Of a DNA stretch of 34,450 nt, positions 8,546-18,885 are shown piece by piece. The position numbers and the translations under genes are program-made. The DNA comes from Streptomyces abyssomicinicus (GTDB lineage Bacteria; Actinomycetota; Actinomycetes; Streptomycetales; Streptomycetaceae). The notes under the pieces were generated by a model, which was given only the letters and a program-made list of their open reading frames with translations, made no database searches and was not told where the DNA came from. Positions within the stretch are counted from its first letter, which is position 1, and each line of letters starts with the position of its first letter. Location of the stretch: the NCBI RefSeq assembly GCF_008974245.1, contig NZ_BBZI01000011.1, positions 162,901 through 197,350 of the forward strand, given 5' to 3'.

Positions 8546-10235
8546 CGGCCCGCCCCCTGCGGATCGGCAACGCCTCCGGTTTCTACGGCGACCGTTTCGA
8601 CGCGATGCGCGAGATGCTCACCGGCGGCGGACTCGACGTGCTGACCGGCGACTACCTCGCCGAACTGACCATGCTGATCCTCGGCCGCGACCGGCTCAAG
8701 GACCCCGAGGCCGGTTACGCCCGCACCTTCCTGCGCCAGCTGGAGGAGTGCCTGGGCCTGGCCCGCGAACGGGGCGTGCGGATCGTCGCCAACGCCGGCG
8801 GGCTCAACCCCGCCGGGCTGGCCGCCCGGATCCGTGAGCTGGCGGAGCGGCTCGGACTGCCGGTGCGGGTCGCCCACGTCGAGGGCGACGACCGCACCGC
8901 CGGGCACCCCGGTGCGCTCGCCGCCCACGCCTACCTCGGCGGCTTCGGCATCGCCGCCTGCCTGCGGGCCGGCGCCGACGTCGTGGTCACCGGCCGGGTC
9001 ACCGACGCCGCCCTGGTCACCGGCCCGGCCGCCGCCCACTTCGGCTGGACCCCCGCCGACCACGACGCCCTGGCCGGCGCCGTCGTCGCCGGGCACGTGC
9101 TGGAGTGCGGCACCCAGGCCACCGGCGGCAACTACGCCTTCTTCGGCGACTTCGAGCCGCGCCGCCTGGTCCGCCCCGGCTTCCCGCTGGCGGAGATCCA
9201 CGCCGACGGCACCGCCGTGATCACCAAGCACCCCGGCACCGGCGGAGTCGTCGACGTGGGCACGGTCACCGCTCAGCTCCTCTACGAGACCGGCGGAGCC
9301 CGCTACGCCGGGCCGGACGTCACCGCCCGGCTGGACACCGTCACCCTCGCCCAGGAGGGCCCCGACCGGGTCCGGATCGGCGGAGTGCGGGGCGAGGCGC
9401 CGCCGCCCACGCTCAAGGTGGGGATCAACCGGTTCGGCGGATTCCGCAACCAGGTGGAGTTCGTGCTCACCGGCCTCGACGTGGAACGCAAGGCCGCCCT
9501 GGTGCGGGAGCAGATGGAGGACGCGCTGGGCCGGGCCGAGGCGCGCCCCCGGCAGGTCGACTGGGAACTGGTCCGCACCGACCGGCCCGACGCCGCCACC
9601 GAGGAGACCGCCAGCGCGGTCCTGCGGCTGGTGGTCCGCGACCCCGACCAGCGGGCCGTCGGCCGGACCCTCAGCAGCGCGGGCATCGAACTGGCCCTGG
9701 CCAGCTACCCGGGCTTCCATGTCACCGCGCCGCCCGGCAAGGGCGCGCCCTACGGCACCTTCCACGCCGCGTACGTGCCGCAGGGCGACGTCGAGCACAT
9801 CGCCGTGCTGCCGGACGGAACCCGCGAGGCGGTGCCGCCGGCGCCCGTGACACGGGAACTCGCCGGCGTCGCCGAGCCGCCGCTGCCACCGCCGCCCGCC
9901 CCCGGCCCGGTGCGCCGCGCCCCGCTGGGCCTGGTCGCCGGAGCCCGCAGCGGCGACAAGGGCGGCGACGCCAACGTCGGCGTGTGGGCCCGGAGCGACG
10001 AGGCGTGGCGGTGGCTCGCCCACACCCTCACCGTCGAGCGGTTCAAGGAGCTCCTGCCCGAGACCGAGGGGCTGACCGTCACCCGTCATCCGCTGCCCGA
10101 CCTGCGCGCGCTCAACTTCGTGGTCGAGGGGATCCTCGGCGAGGGCGTGGCCGCGCAGCACCGTTTCGACCCGCAGGCCAAGGCGCTCGGCGAATGGCTG
10201 CGCGCCCGCCGCCTGGACATACCGGAGGCCCTGCT

Positions 10236-10239
<4 letters not shown>
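8542..10239 (+). CDS. AtuA-family (DUF1446) protein
   Basis: 565-residue protein of the acyclic-terpene-utilization AtuA family. The N-terminal DUF1446 domain (about 1-450) shows RIGNASGFYGDR at the start, LTGDYLAELTM, VANAGGLNPAGLA, GADVVVTGRVTDAALVTGP and ECGTQATGGNYAFF. The C-terminal ferredoxin-like AtuA domain begins near APLGLVAGARSGDKGGDANVGVWA and ends with LRALNFVVEGIL. In Pseudomonas, atuA is required for growth on citronellol/geraniol, but its biochemical reaction is not settled; a role in hydration or release of the carboxylated CoA thioester has been considered. It starts by GTGA overlap with the preceding gene and ends by GTGA overlap with the carboxylase beta gene, so it is tightly coupled. 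It is complete in length for the family. Confidence 0.92.
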
Positions 10240-11840
<1,601 letters not shown>

Positions 11841-11850
11841 GGGAACTCCT

Positions 11851-13749
11851 GTGATCTCCAAGGTACTTGTCGCCAACCGGGGTGAGATCGCCTGCCGGGT
11901 CTTCCGCACCTGTGCGGAGCTGGGCGTGCGCACCGTCGCCGTGCACTCGGACGCGGACGCCCGGGCCCTGCACACCCGCACCGCCGACGAGGCGGTCCGG
12001 CTGCCCGGGTCGGCGCCCGCCGACACCTATCTGCGGGGCGACCTGGTCGTGAAGGCCGCCCTGGCGGCCGGCGCGGACGCGGTGCACCCGGGGTACGGCT
12101 TCCTCTCCGAGAACCCGGACTTCGCCCGCCAGGTGCGGGACGCCGGGCTGGTGTGGATCGGCCCACCCCCGGAGGCGATCGAGGCGATGGCCTCCAAGAC
12201 CCGCGCCAAGGAGCTGATGGGGCTGGAGCCCCTGCGCGAGGTCACCGCGGCGGACCTGCCGGTGCTGGTGAAGGCGGCGGCGGGCGGCGGCGGGCGCGGC
12301 ATGCGCGTGGTGCGCCGGCTGGAGGACCTGGAGGCCGGGCTGACGGCCGCGCGGGCCGAGGCGCTGAGCGCCTTCGGCGACGGCGAGGTGTTCGTCGAGC
12401 CCTACGTGGAGGGCGGACGCCACGTCGAGGTGCAGGTGCTGGCCGACACCCACGGCACGGTGTGGGCGCTGGGCACCCGCGACTGTTCGCTGCAGCGCCG
12501 CCACCAGAAGGTCGTCGAGGAGGCCCCGGCGCCCGGTCTCGCGCCCGGCCTGCCGGCGGAGCTCCACGCGCTGGCCGTGCGGGCGGTGCGGTCCGTGAAG
12601 TACGTCGGCGCGGGCACGGTCGAGTTCCTGGTCGCCGACGGCCGGGCCCACTTCCTGGAGATGAACACCCGGCTCCAGGTCGAACACCCCGTCACGGAGG
12701 CGGTGTTCGGGATCGACCTGGTCGCCCTCCAGCTGCGGATCGCCGAGGGCGGCGCGCTGGATCCTGAGCCGCCCGCACCGCGCGGCCACGCGGTGGAGGC
12801 CCGCCTGTACGCCGAGGACCCGGCGCGCGGCTGGGCCCCGCAGACCGGACTCCTGCACCGGATCGCCTTCCCCGGGGCGGCGGGCGTCCGGGTCGACACC
12901 GGCTTCGCCGACGGCGACCCGATCGGCGTCCACTACGACCCGATGCTCGCCAAGGTCGTCGCGCACGCCCCGACCCGGGCCGAGGCGGTCCGCAAGCTGG
13001 CCGGGGCGCTGGAGCGGGCGGCCGTGCACGGGCCGGTCACCAACCGGGACCTGCTGGTGAACTCGCTGCGGCACGAGGAGTTCGTCACCGGACGGATGGA
13101 CACCGGCTTCTACGACCGGCACCTCGCCGAGCTGACCGCGACCGCCGCCGATCCGCTCGCCCCGCTGGCCGCCGCGCTGGCCGCCGCGGCGACGGGCCGC
13201 GGCCGGTTCGGCGGCGGCTGGCGCAACGTTCCCTCGCAGCCGCAGACCCGCCGGTACCGGGCGGGGGAGACGGAGCACGAGGTCTCCTACCGCTGGACCC
13301 GGCAGGGACTCGCGGCCGACGCGGCGGACGTGGTGCAGGCCGGCCCCGCACTGGTCGTCCTGGAGACCGGGGGCGTGCGGCGCCGGTACGAGGTGGCCCG
13401 GTACGACGGCGGGCAGGTCTTCGTGAACGGTGCCGCGCTCACCGAGCTGCCCCGGTTCCCCGAGCCGGAGACCCGCCGGGAGCCCGGTTCACTGCTCGCG
13501 CCGATGCCCGGCACCGTCGTCCGGGTCGCCGAGGGCCTGGCCGTCGGCTCCGAGGTCACCGAGGGCCGACCACTGCTGTGGCTGGAGGCGATGAAGATGG
13601 AGCACCGCGTCACCGCCCCGGTCTCCGGCACCCTGACGGCACTGCACGCCGAACCCGGCCGCCAGGTCGAGGTCGGCGCGCTGCTCGCCGTCGTCCAGGC
13701 ACCGCCGAAGGAAGCGGACCGTTCCGCCGACCACGAGGAGAGCCAGTGA
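11851..13749 (+). CDS. Acyl-CoA carboxylase alpha subunit (biotin carboxylase + BCCP)
   Basis: 632-residue ATP-grasp biotin carboxylase fused to a biotin carrier domain; it carboxylates biotin with ATP and bicarbonate for the beta subunit. N domain: KVLVANRGEIACRVFRT and HPGYGFLSENPDFA. ATP-grasp: LVKAAAGGGGRGMRVVR, EVFVEPYVEGGRHVEVQVL, RDCSLQRRHQKVVEEAP, FLEMNTRLQVEHPVTE. Biotin-carboxylase C domain: EARLYAEDPARGWAPQTGLL. BCCP: biotinyl lysine K582 in EAMKMEH, near the C-terminus. The segment between the ATP-lysine region (ASKTRAKELM) and PVLVKAAAGGG is about 18 residues shorter than in E. coli AccC. The GTG start has weak GGGA upstream. The stop overlaps the next GTG (13746-13749). Confidence 0.94.
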   Translation: MISKVLVANRGEIACRVFRTCAELGVRTVAVHSDADARALHTRTADEAVRLPGSAPADTYLRGDLVVKAALAAGADAVHPGYGFLSENPDFARQVRDAGLVWIGPPPEAIEAMASKTRAKELMGLEPLREVTAADLPVLVKAAAGGGGRGMRVVRRLEDLEAGLTAARAEALSAFGDGEVFVEPYVEGGRHVEVQVLADTHGTVWALGTRDCSLQRRHQKVVEEAPAPGLAPGLPAELHALAVRAVRSVKYVGAGTVEFLVADGRAHFLEMNTRLQVEHPVTEAVFGIDLVALQLRIAEGGALDPEPPAPRGHAVEARLYAEDPARGWAPQTGLLHRIAFPGAAGVRVDTGFADGDPIGVHYDPMLAKVVAHAPTRAEAVRKLAGALERAAVHGPVTNRDLLVNSLRHEEFVTGRMDTGFYDRHLAELTATAADPLAPLAAALAAAATGRGRFGGGWRNVPSQPQTRRYRAGETEHEVSYRWTRQGLAADAADVVQAGPALVVLETGGVRRRYEVARYDGGQVFVNGAALTELPRFPEPETRREPGSLLAPMPGTVVRVAEGLAVGSEVTEGRPLLWLEAMKMEHRVTAPVSGTLTALHAEPGRQVEVGALLAVVQAPPKEADRSADHEESQ

Positions 13750-14906
13750 GCGTCGTCATCGAGACCGAGGAGCACAAGGCGCTGCGGGAGGCCGTCGCCG
13801 CGCTGGGCCGCCGCTACGGGCGGGCGTACGTCACCCGGGCGATGGAGGAGGGCAAGGGCCCCGAGGAGCTGTGGAGCGAGGCGGGCAAGCTGGGCTACCT
13901 CGGGGTGAGCCTGCCCGAGGAGTACGGCGGCGGGGGCGGCGGCATCCAGGAGCTGTCCCTGGTGCTGGAGGAGCTCGGCGCGGCGGGCTGCCCGCTGCTC
14001 CTGCTGGTGGTCTCCCCGGCCATCTGCGGCACGATCATCGCCCGCTACGGCACCGAGGAGCAGAAGCGGGAGTGGCTGCCGGGCCTGGCCGACGGCAGCA
14101 GGATCATGTCGTTCGGCATCACCGAGCCGGACGCCGGGTCCAACAGCCACCGCATCACCACGACCGCGCGGCGCGACGGCGACCAGTGGGTGCTCAACGG
14201 CCGGAAGGTCTTCATCTCCGGCGTGGACATCTCCGACGCCACCCTGATCGTGGGCCGCACCGAGGACGCCCGCACCGGCAAGCTCAAGCCCGCCCTGTTC
14301 ATCGTCCCGCGCGACACGCCGGGCTTCCACCGCACCGTGCTCGACATGGAACTGGCCGCCGCCGAGAAGCAGTTCGAGCTGGTCCTCGACGACGTGCGGC
14401 TGCCCGCCGACGCGCTGGTCGGCGACGAGGACGCGGGGCTCCTCCAGCTCTTCGCCGGGCTCAACCCGGAACGGGTGATGACCGCCGCCTTCGCCGTGGG
14501 CATGGCCCGGTACGCGCTCGCCAGGGCCGTCGAGTACGCCAAGGAGCGGCAGGTCTGGAAGGCCCCCATCGGCGCCCACCAGGCCATCCAGCACCCGCTG
14601 GCGGTCGCGCACATCGAGGTGGAGACCGCCAAGCTGATGATGCAGAAGGCCGCCCACCTCTGTGACGCCGGCGACGACCTGGCCGCGGGCGAGGCCGCCA
14701 ACATGGCGAAGTACGCGGCGGGCGAGGCCTGCGTGAAGGCGGTGGACACCGCCGTGCACACCCTGGGCGGCAACGGCCTCACCAAGGAGTTCGGCCTCGC
14801 CTCGCTGGTCAACGCGGCGCGGGTGGCCCGGATCGCCCCGGTCAGCCGGGAAATGATCCTGAACTTCGTCTCGCATCAGACGCTGGGTCTTCCCAAGTCC
14901 TACTGA
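13746..14906 (+). CDS. Acyl-CoA dehydrogenase, isovaleryl-CoA-dehydrogenase-like base position
   Basis: 386-residue FAD enzyme that introduces an alpha-beta double bond into an acyl-CoA. N-terminal helices contain LGYLGVSLPEEYGG. The middle domain shows FGITEPDAGSNSHRITTTA and NGRKVFISGVDISDATLIVG. The C-terminal domain shows RQVWKAPIGAHQAIQHPLA and AVHTLGGNGLTKEFGL. The usual C-terminal YEGT catalytic Glu of short/medium-chain enzymes is absent (APVSREM instead). A Glu, E242 in LNPERVMTAA, aligns with the GLDLERLV Glu that is the base in isovaleryl-CoA and long-chain dehydrogenases. This suggests a branched substrate such as a 3-methyl acyl-CoA. It is coupled to the biotin carboxylase gene by GTGA overlap. 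Substrate length cannot be read from sequence. Confidence 0.93.
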   Translation: MSVVIETEEHKALREAVAALGRRYGRAYVTRAMEEGKGPEELWSEAGKLGYLGVSLPEEYGGGGGGIQELSLVLEELGAAGCPLLLLVVSPAICGTIIARYGTEEQKREWLPGLADGSRIMSFGITEPDAGSNSHRITTTARRDGDQWVLNGRKVFISGVDISDATLIVGRTEDARTGKLKPALFIVPRDTPGFHRTVLDMELAAAEKQFELVLDDVRLPADALVGDEDAGLLQLFAGLNPERVMTAAFAVGMARYALARAVEYAKERQVWKAPIGAHQAIQHPLAVAHIEVETAKLMMQKAAHLCDAGDDLAAGEAANMAKYAAGEACVKAVDTAVHTLGGNGLTKEFGLASLVNAARVARIAPVSREMILNFVSHQTLGLPKSY

Positions 14907-14978
14907 TATCGCCATATTTGGCGGCCACGCCCCAGCAGGGGCGCACATCGGCACAGCGTCGTGCGACAAGGAGCCTTC
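14907..14978 (+). promoter_or_regulatory. Intercistronic gap with palindrome and strong ribosome-binding site
   Basis: This 72-nt spacer is the longest gap inside the operon. At 14910-14923 it holds an AT-rich perfect palindrome (CGCCA, 4 nt, TGGCG) just after the dehydrogenase stop. This could be an operator, a processing or attenuation hairpin, or part of an internal promoter. A strong AAGGAG (14968-14973) lies 5 nt before the ATG at 14979 and fixes the ligase start. Confidence 0.45.
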
Positions 14979-16544
14979 ATGTTCCGCAGCGAGTACGCAG
15001 ATGTCCCCGCCGTCGAGGAGCCCATCCACGACGCGGTGCTCGGCCGGGCCGCCGAACGCGGCGACACCCCCGCACTGATCGACGGCACGAACGGCATGAC
15101 CCTGACCTACGCCCAGGTCGACGCCTTCCACCGCAGGGTGGCGGCCGGCCTGGCGGAGGCCGGACTGGTCAAGGGGGACGTGCTCGCCCTGCACAGCCCC
15201 AACACGGTCGCCTTCCCGATCGCCTTCTACGCGGCGACTCGGGCGGGCGCGGCCGTCACCACCGTCCACCCGCTGGCCACCGCCGAGGAGTTCGCCAAGC
15301 AGCTCACCGACTCCTCGGCGCGCTGGATCGTCACCGTCTCGCCGCTGCTGGAGACCGCGAAGGCGGCGGCGGAGCTCGCGGGCGGCGTCCAGGAGATCTA
15401 CGTCTGCGACAGCGCCCCCGGACACCGGTCGCTGATGGACTTCCTGGGCTCCACCGCCCCCGAGCCGCAGGTCCCGGTCGATCCGGCCGAGGACGTCGCG
15501 GCCCTGCCGTACTCCTCGGGCACCACCGGCACCCCCAAGGGCGTGATGCTCACCCACCGGTCGATCGCCACCAACCTCGCCCAGCTGGAGCCGGCGGTGC
15601 CGACCGGGGAGGGCGAGCGGATCCTCGCCGTCCTGCCCTTCTTCCACATCTACGGGCTCACCGCCCTGATGAACGCCCCGCTCAGGCAGGGCGCCACCGT
15701 GGTGGTGCTGCCCCGCTTCGAGCTGGACGTCTTCCTCGCCGCCGTCGAGAAGCACCGGATCACCGCCCTCTACGTCGCCCCGCCGATCGTGCTGGCCCTC
15801 GCCAAGCACCCCGCGGTGGACGGCTACGACCTCTCCTCGGTGCGGTACGTCATCAGTGCCGCCGCACCGCTGGACGCCGAGCTGGCGCAGGCGTGCCGGA
15901 CGCGGCTCGGGGTGCCGTCGGTCGGCCAGGCCTACGGCATGACCGAGCTGTCGCCCGGCACCCACGTCGTCCCGCCGTCCGCGCAGGACGCCCCGCCCGG
16001 CACCGTCGGCAAGCTGATCGCCGGCACCGAGATGCGGATCGTCTCGCTGGATGACCCGGAGAAGGACCTCGGCCCGGGCGCGACCGGCGAGATCCTGATC
16101 CGCGGCCCGCAGGTCATGAAGGGCTACCTGGGCCGACCCGAGGCCACCGACGCCATGGTCGACGCCGACGGCTGGCTGCACACCGGCGACGTCGGCCGGG
16201 TCGACGAGGACGGCTGGCTCTTCGTGGTGGACCGGGTCAAGGAACTGATCAAGTACAAGGGCTACCAGGTCGCCCCCGCCGAGCTGGAGGCACTGCTGCT
16301 CACCCACCCCGGCATCGCCGACGCGGCGGTCATCGGGGTCTACGACGACGACTCCAACGAGGTCCCGGCCGCCTTCGTGGTCCGCCAGGCCGGGGCGGAG
16401 GAGCTGACCGGGGCGGACGTGACGGCCTATGTCGCCGAACGCGTCGCCCCGTACAAGCGGGTGCGGCGGGTCACCTTCGTCGACGCCGTGCCGCGCGCGG
16501 TCAGCGGCAAGATCCTGCGACGCGAACTGAGGGAACGAGCATGA
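14979..16544 (+). CDS. 4-coumarate--CoA-ligase-family acyl-CoA synthetase
   Basis: 521-residue ANL-superfamily enzyme. It activates a carboxylic acid with ATP to the acyl-adenylate and transfers it to CoA. The P-loop LPYSSGTTGTPKGVMLTH begins near residue 176. Next come LPFFHIYGLTALMN, GQAYGMTELSPGTH (A5 region) and GWLHTGDVGRVDEDGW (Asp that binds ATP ribose). The hinge DRVKELIKYKGYQVAPAELE and the terminal catalytic Lys K511 in SGKILRREL follow. In this operon it most likely loads the branched or isoprenoid acid that the dehydrogenase and carboxylase then process. The 4CL label reflects family similarity; no phenylpropanoid context exists here. The ATG at 14979 is set by AAGGAG 5 nt upstream. 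Confidence 0.93.
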   Translation: MFRSEYADVPAVEEPIHDAVLGRAAERGDTPALIDGTNGMTLTYAQVDAFHRRVAAGLAEAGLVKGDVLALHSPNTVAFPIAFYAATRAGAAVTTVHPLATAEEFAKQLTDSSARWIVTVSPLLETAKAAAELAGGVQEIYVCDSAPGHRSLMDFLGSTAPEPQVPVDPAEDVAALPYSSGTTGTPKGVMLTHRSIATNLAQLEPAVPTGEGERILAVLPFFHIYGLTALMNAPLRQGATVVVLPRFELDVFLAAVEKHRITALYVAPPIVLALAKHPAVDGYDLSSVRYVISAAAPLDAELAQACRTRLGVPSVGQAYGMTELSPGTHVVPPSAQDAPPGTVGKLIAGTEMRIVSLDDPEKDLGPGATGEILIRGPQVMKGYLGRPEATDAMVDADGWLHTGDVGRVDEDGWLFVVDRVKELIKYKGYQVAPAELEALLLTHPGIADAAVIGVYDDDSNEVPAAFVVRQAGAEELTGADVTAYVAERVAPYKRVRRVTFVDAVPRAVSGKILRRELRERA

Positions 16545-16554
16545 GGGAAGGCAC

Positions 16555-17307
16555 ATGACGGACACATCCGCGGACCTGGTGCGGCGGTCGGACGAGCGGG
16601 GCGTCGCCACGCTCGTCCTGGACTCGCCGGCCAACCGCAACGCCCTGTCGGCCGCCCTGGTCGGGCGGCTGGCCGGGCTGCTCGAAGCGTGCGCCGAGGA
16701 CCAGGACGTGCGGGCGGTGGTGCTCACCCACACCGGCACCACCTTCTGCGCCGGCGCCGACCTGCGCGACCCGCCGCCGCCCGAGGCGCTGACCGGGCTG
16801 CTGCGGCGGATGCTGGAACTGCCCAAGCCGGTGGTCGGACGGGTGGACGGACATGTGCGGGCCGGCGGGTTCGGGCTGCTCGGCGCCTGCGACATCGTCG
16901 CCGCCTCCTCGGCGCGGTCGACCTTCGCCCTGACCGAGGTGCGGATCGGGGTGGCCCCGGCCGTCGTCTCGCTCACCCTGCTGCCCCGCGTCGAACCCCG
17001 CGCCCTGTCCCGCTACTACCTCACCGGTGAGCGCTTCGACGCCGCCGAGGCCGCGCGGATCGGCCTGGTGACGGCGGCGGGCGAGGACGTCGACCAGGTG
17101 CTGGAGCCGGTCCTGGACGGTCTGCGCCGCGCCTCCCCGCAGGCCCTCGCCCGGACCAAACCGCTGGTCACGGCTAAGGTGCTGGAGAACTTCGACCGGG
17201 ACGCGGAAGAACTGTCCGCGCTCTCGGCCCGGTTGTTCTCCTCCGACGAGGCGCGAGAGGGGATGACCGCCTTCCTCGAGCGACGGGATCCCGCGTGGGT
17301 GATGTGA
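16555..17307 (+). CDS. Enoyl-CoA hydratase/isomerase, LiuC/AtuE-like
   Basis: 250-residue crotonase-fold protein. The first oxyanion-hole segment is FCAGADLRDP; the second is GHVRAGGFGLLGACDIVAAS. At the position of rat hydratase Glu144 this protein has Gly (G107), while the Glu164 equivalent is kept (E128 in FALTEVRIGVAPAVVS). The combination of G-x-G-L-x-x-ACDI and L-T-E-V-R-I-G-x-x-P-A-V-x-S is what I associate with methylglutaconyl- and isohexenylglutaconyl-CoA hydratases (LiuC/AtuE). This fits hydration of the carboxylated product in this operon. The ATG at 16555 has GGGAAGG 4 nt upstream and lies 10 nt after the ligase stop. The 3' end overlaps the TetR start. Confidence 0.9.
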   Translation: MTDTSADLVRRSDERGVATLVLDSPANRNALSAALVGRLAGLLEACAEDQDVRAVVLTHTGTTFCAGADLRDPPPPEALTGLLRRMLELPKPVVGRVDGHVRAGGFGLLGACDIVAASSARSTFALTEVRIGVAPAVVSLTLLPRVEPRALSRYYLTGERFDAAEAARIGLVTAAGEDVDQVLEPVLDGLRRASPQALARTKPLVTAKVLENFDRDAEELSALSARLFSSDEAREGMTAFLERRDPAWVM

Positions 17308-17924
17308 ACCAGGCGACGTCCGCGGCGGCGCGCGCCCCCAAGCAGGACCGCAGCCGGGCCACCCGGCAGCGGCTGCTGGAGGCCGCCGTCGCCTGCCTCG
17401 CCGAACACGGCTGGGCGGGCTCCACGGTCGCCGTCGTCGCCGAACGGGCCGGCGTCTCCCGGGGCGCCGCCCAGCACCACTTCCCCACCCGCGAGGACCT
17501 GTTCACCGCGGCCGTCGAGCACGTCGCCGAGGAACGCTCCACCGCCCTGCGGGAGTTGTTCCCGCGGGGCGCGGCGGGGGACCGCCGGGCCGTGGTCGAG
17601 GAGATCGTCGCCCTCTTCACCGGGCCGGTCTTCCGCGCCGCCCTCGCCCTGTGGGTGGCCGCCTCCAACGAGGAGCAGCTGCGCGGCCGGGTCACCGAGC
17701 TGGAGGCCCGCGTCGGCCGGGAGACCCACCGCACGGCCGTGGAGCTGCTGGGCGTGGACGAGTCACGGCCGGGCGTGCGGGAGACCGTGCAGGGGCTGCT
17801 GGACATGGCCCGCGGCCTGGGCCTGGCCAACCTGCTCAGCGACGACACCGCGCGCCGCGCGCGGGTGGTGGCCCAGTGGGCGGCGCTGCTCGACGAGGCG
17901 CTGGGGGCGCCGAAGGCGGCCTGA
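17304..17924 (+). CDS. TetR/AcrR-family repressor
   Basis: 206-residue one-component regulator (209 if the GTG at 17295 is used). The DNA-binding domain spans about residues 15-60: RSRATRQRLLEAAVACLAEH, then the helix-turn-helix TVAVVAERAGVSRGAAQHHF. The C-terminal helices (DRRAVVEEIVALF, ALALWVAASNEEQLRGRV) form the ligand and dimer part, with an overall TetR_C layout. It probably senses an acyl-CoA intermediate and represses the operon, binding the inverted repeat at 7653-7674. This is inferred from being the only regulator and last gene of the unit. The GTG at 17304 makes a GTGA overlap with the hydratase stop. Neither candidate start has a good ribosome-binding site. Confidence 0.88.
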   Translation: MNQATSAAARAPKQDRSRATRQRLLEAAVACLAEHGWAGSTVAVVAERAGVSRGAAQHHFPTREDLFTAAVEHVAEERSTALRELFPRGAAGDRRAVVEEIVALFTGPVFRAALALWVAASNEEQLRGRVTELEARVGRETHRTAVELLGVDESRPGVRETVQGLLDMARGLGLANLLSDDTARRARVVAQWAALLDEALGAPKAA

Positions 17925-17991
17925 GGCGGGACCGGGGCCGGCCTCGGCCGGGACCCGGGGCGGGACCCGGGGCGGCGTGGGCCGGACGGGG

Positions 17992-18693
17992 TCAGGGGCT
18001 GAGGCGCTCGATCCGCCAGCCGCCGCCGGGGCGGGCGACGTAACGCAGCCGGTCGTGCAGCCGGTTGGTGCGGCCCTGCCAGAACTCCACGCTCCGCGGC
18101 GTGACGCGGAACCCGCCCCAGTGCGGCGGCACCGGCACCTGCTCGTCGGCCGGGTAGCGGGCGTCCAGGTCGGCGAAGGCCTGGTCCAGCTCCTCGCGTG
18201 AGCCGATCACCGTGGACTGCTCACTGGCCCAGGCGCCCAGCTGGGAGCCGTGCGGCCGGGTGCGGAAGTAGGCGGCCGTCTCGTCGCGCCCGGTGCGGGT
18301 GGCGACGCCGGTCACGATCACCTGCCGGGCCAGCGGGTACCACGGGAACAGCAGCGAGACGTGCGGGTTCTCGGTCAGCTCGCGGCCCTTGCGGGAGCCG
18401 TAGTTGGTGTAGAAGACGAACCCGTGGTCGTCGACGTGCTTGAGCAGCACGGTGCGGGAGCTGGGGCGGCCCTCCGCGTCGGCCGTGGAGACCACCATCG
18501 CGTTGGGCTCGAACACCGCGGGGTTCTCCGTCGCGTCCCGGAACCAGCGGCCGAACTGCTCCACGGGCGTGCCGGCGAGCTGGGACCGGACCAGCCCTTC
18601 CGCCTGGTACTGCCTGCGCATCGCGGCCGGGTCGGGCACGGGGGCGAGAACGGTGTCGTCGGACCTGTCGAGGGCGGCTTCTCGGTCGTTCAC
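17992..18693 (-). CDS. pdxH: Pyridoxine/pyridoxamine 5'-phosphate oxidase
   Basis: 233-residue FMN enzyme making pyridoxal 5'-phosphate from PNP/PMP. Conserved features: PAAMRRQYQAEGL near the N-terminus, EPNAMVVSTADAEGRPSSRT and the FMN-binding stretch VLLKHVDDHGFVFYTNYGSR. Downstream are LFPWYPLARQVIVTGVA, ASEQSTVI and the C-terminal dimerisation/substrate segment VEFWQGRTNRLHDRLRY. The GTG start at 18693 was chosen because codons further upstream do not resemble the family. A CAAGAT -10-like box 6 nt before it suggests a leaderless mRNA. The gene is convergent with the acyl-CoA operon and divergent from the citrate-synthase-like gene. Confidence 0.95.
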   Translation of the reverse strand: MNDREAALDRSDDTVLAPVPDPAAMRRQYQAEGLVRSQLAGTPVEQFGRWFRDATENPAVFEPNAMVVSTADAEGRPSSRTVLLKHVDDHGFVFYTNYGSRKGRELTENPHVSLLFPWYPLARQVIVTGVATRTGRDETAAYFRTRPHGSQLGAWASEQSTVIGSREELDQAFADLDARYPADEQVPVPPHWGGFRVTPRSVEFWQGRTNRLHDRLRYVARPGGGWRIERLSP

Positions 18694-18793
18694 GCGATCA
18701 TCTTGCCGTATGCGCAGGTGCGTTCGGTCGCGGTCCGGTGAAGCGGGGGGAACGGTACGGAGAAGTCCACGGAAGCGCGCCCGAGGCCGGTTG

Positions 18794-18844
18794 GTGGCAC
18801 TCAGTGCCGCGCCTCTCCCCAAAAGTGGCACTCCTGGATACGAT
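18794..18844 (+). promoter_or_regulatory. Candidate promoter/operator of the citrate-synthase-like gene
   Basis: Two direct copies of GTGGCACTC (18794-18802 and 18825-18833) are spaced 31 bp apart, about three helical turns. The first is part of a GGCAC-TCA-GTGCC inverted repeat (18796-18808). A -10-like TACGAT follows at 18839-18844, about 42 nt before the ATG; no clear -35 is present, which fits activator-dependent transcription. The regulator is unknown. Confidence 0.4.
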
Positions 18845-18885
18845 CCGGGGCACGGGGCTGACCGTCAACCGCCGAGGAGCCGCAC

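Noticed and set aside
6772..10161. 1129-codon open frame on the minus strand
   Set aside because: It lies opposite four well-supported plus-strand genes with strong family motifs. Its His/Gly/Gln/Val/Asp-rich composition is the usual mirror image of high-GC coding DNA.
13287..16976. 1229-codon open frame on the minus strand
   Set aside because: Opposite the biotin carboxylase, acyl-CoA dehydrogenase, ligase and hydratase genes. No domain, no ribosome-binding site, and composition typical of a shadow frame.
17925..17991. Repeated CGGGACCCGGGG units as a terminator between TetR and pdxH
   Set aside because: Only a 5-bp stem can be drawn (17936-17949). The repeats are short and GC-rich, so I could not separate them from background.
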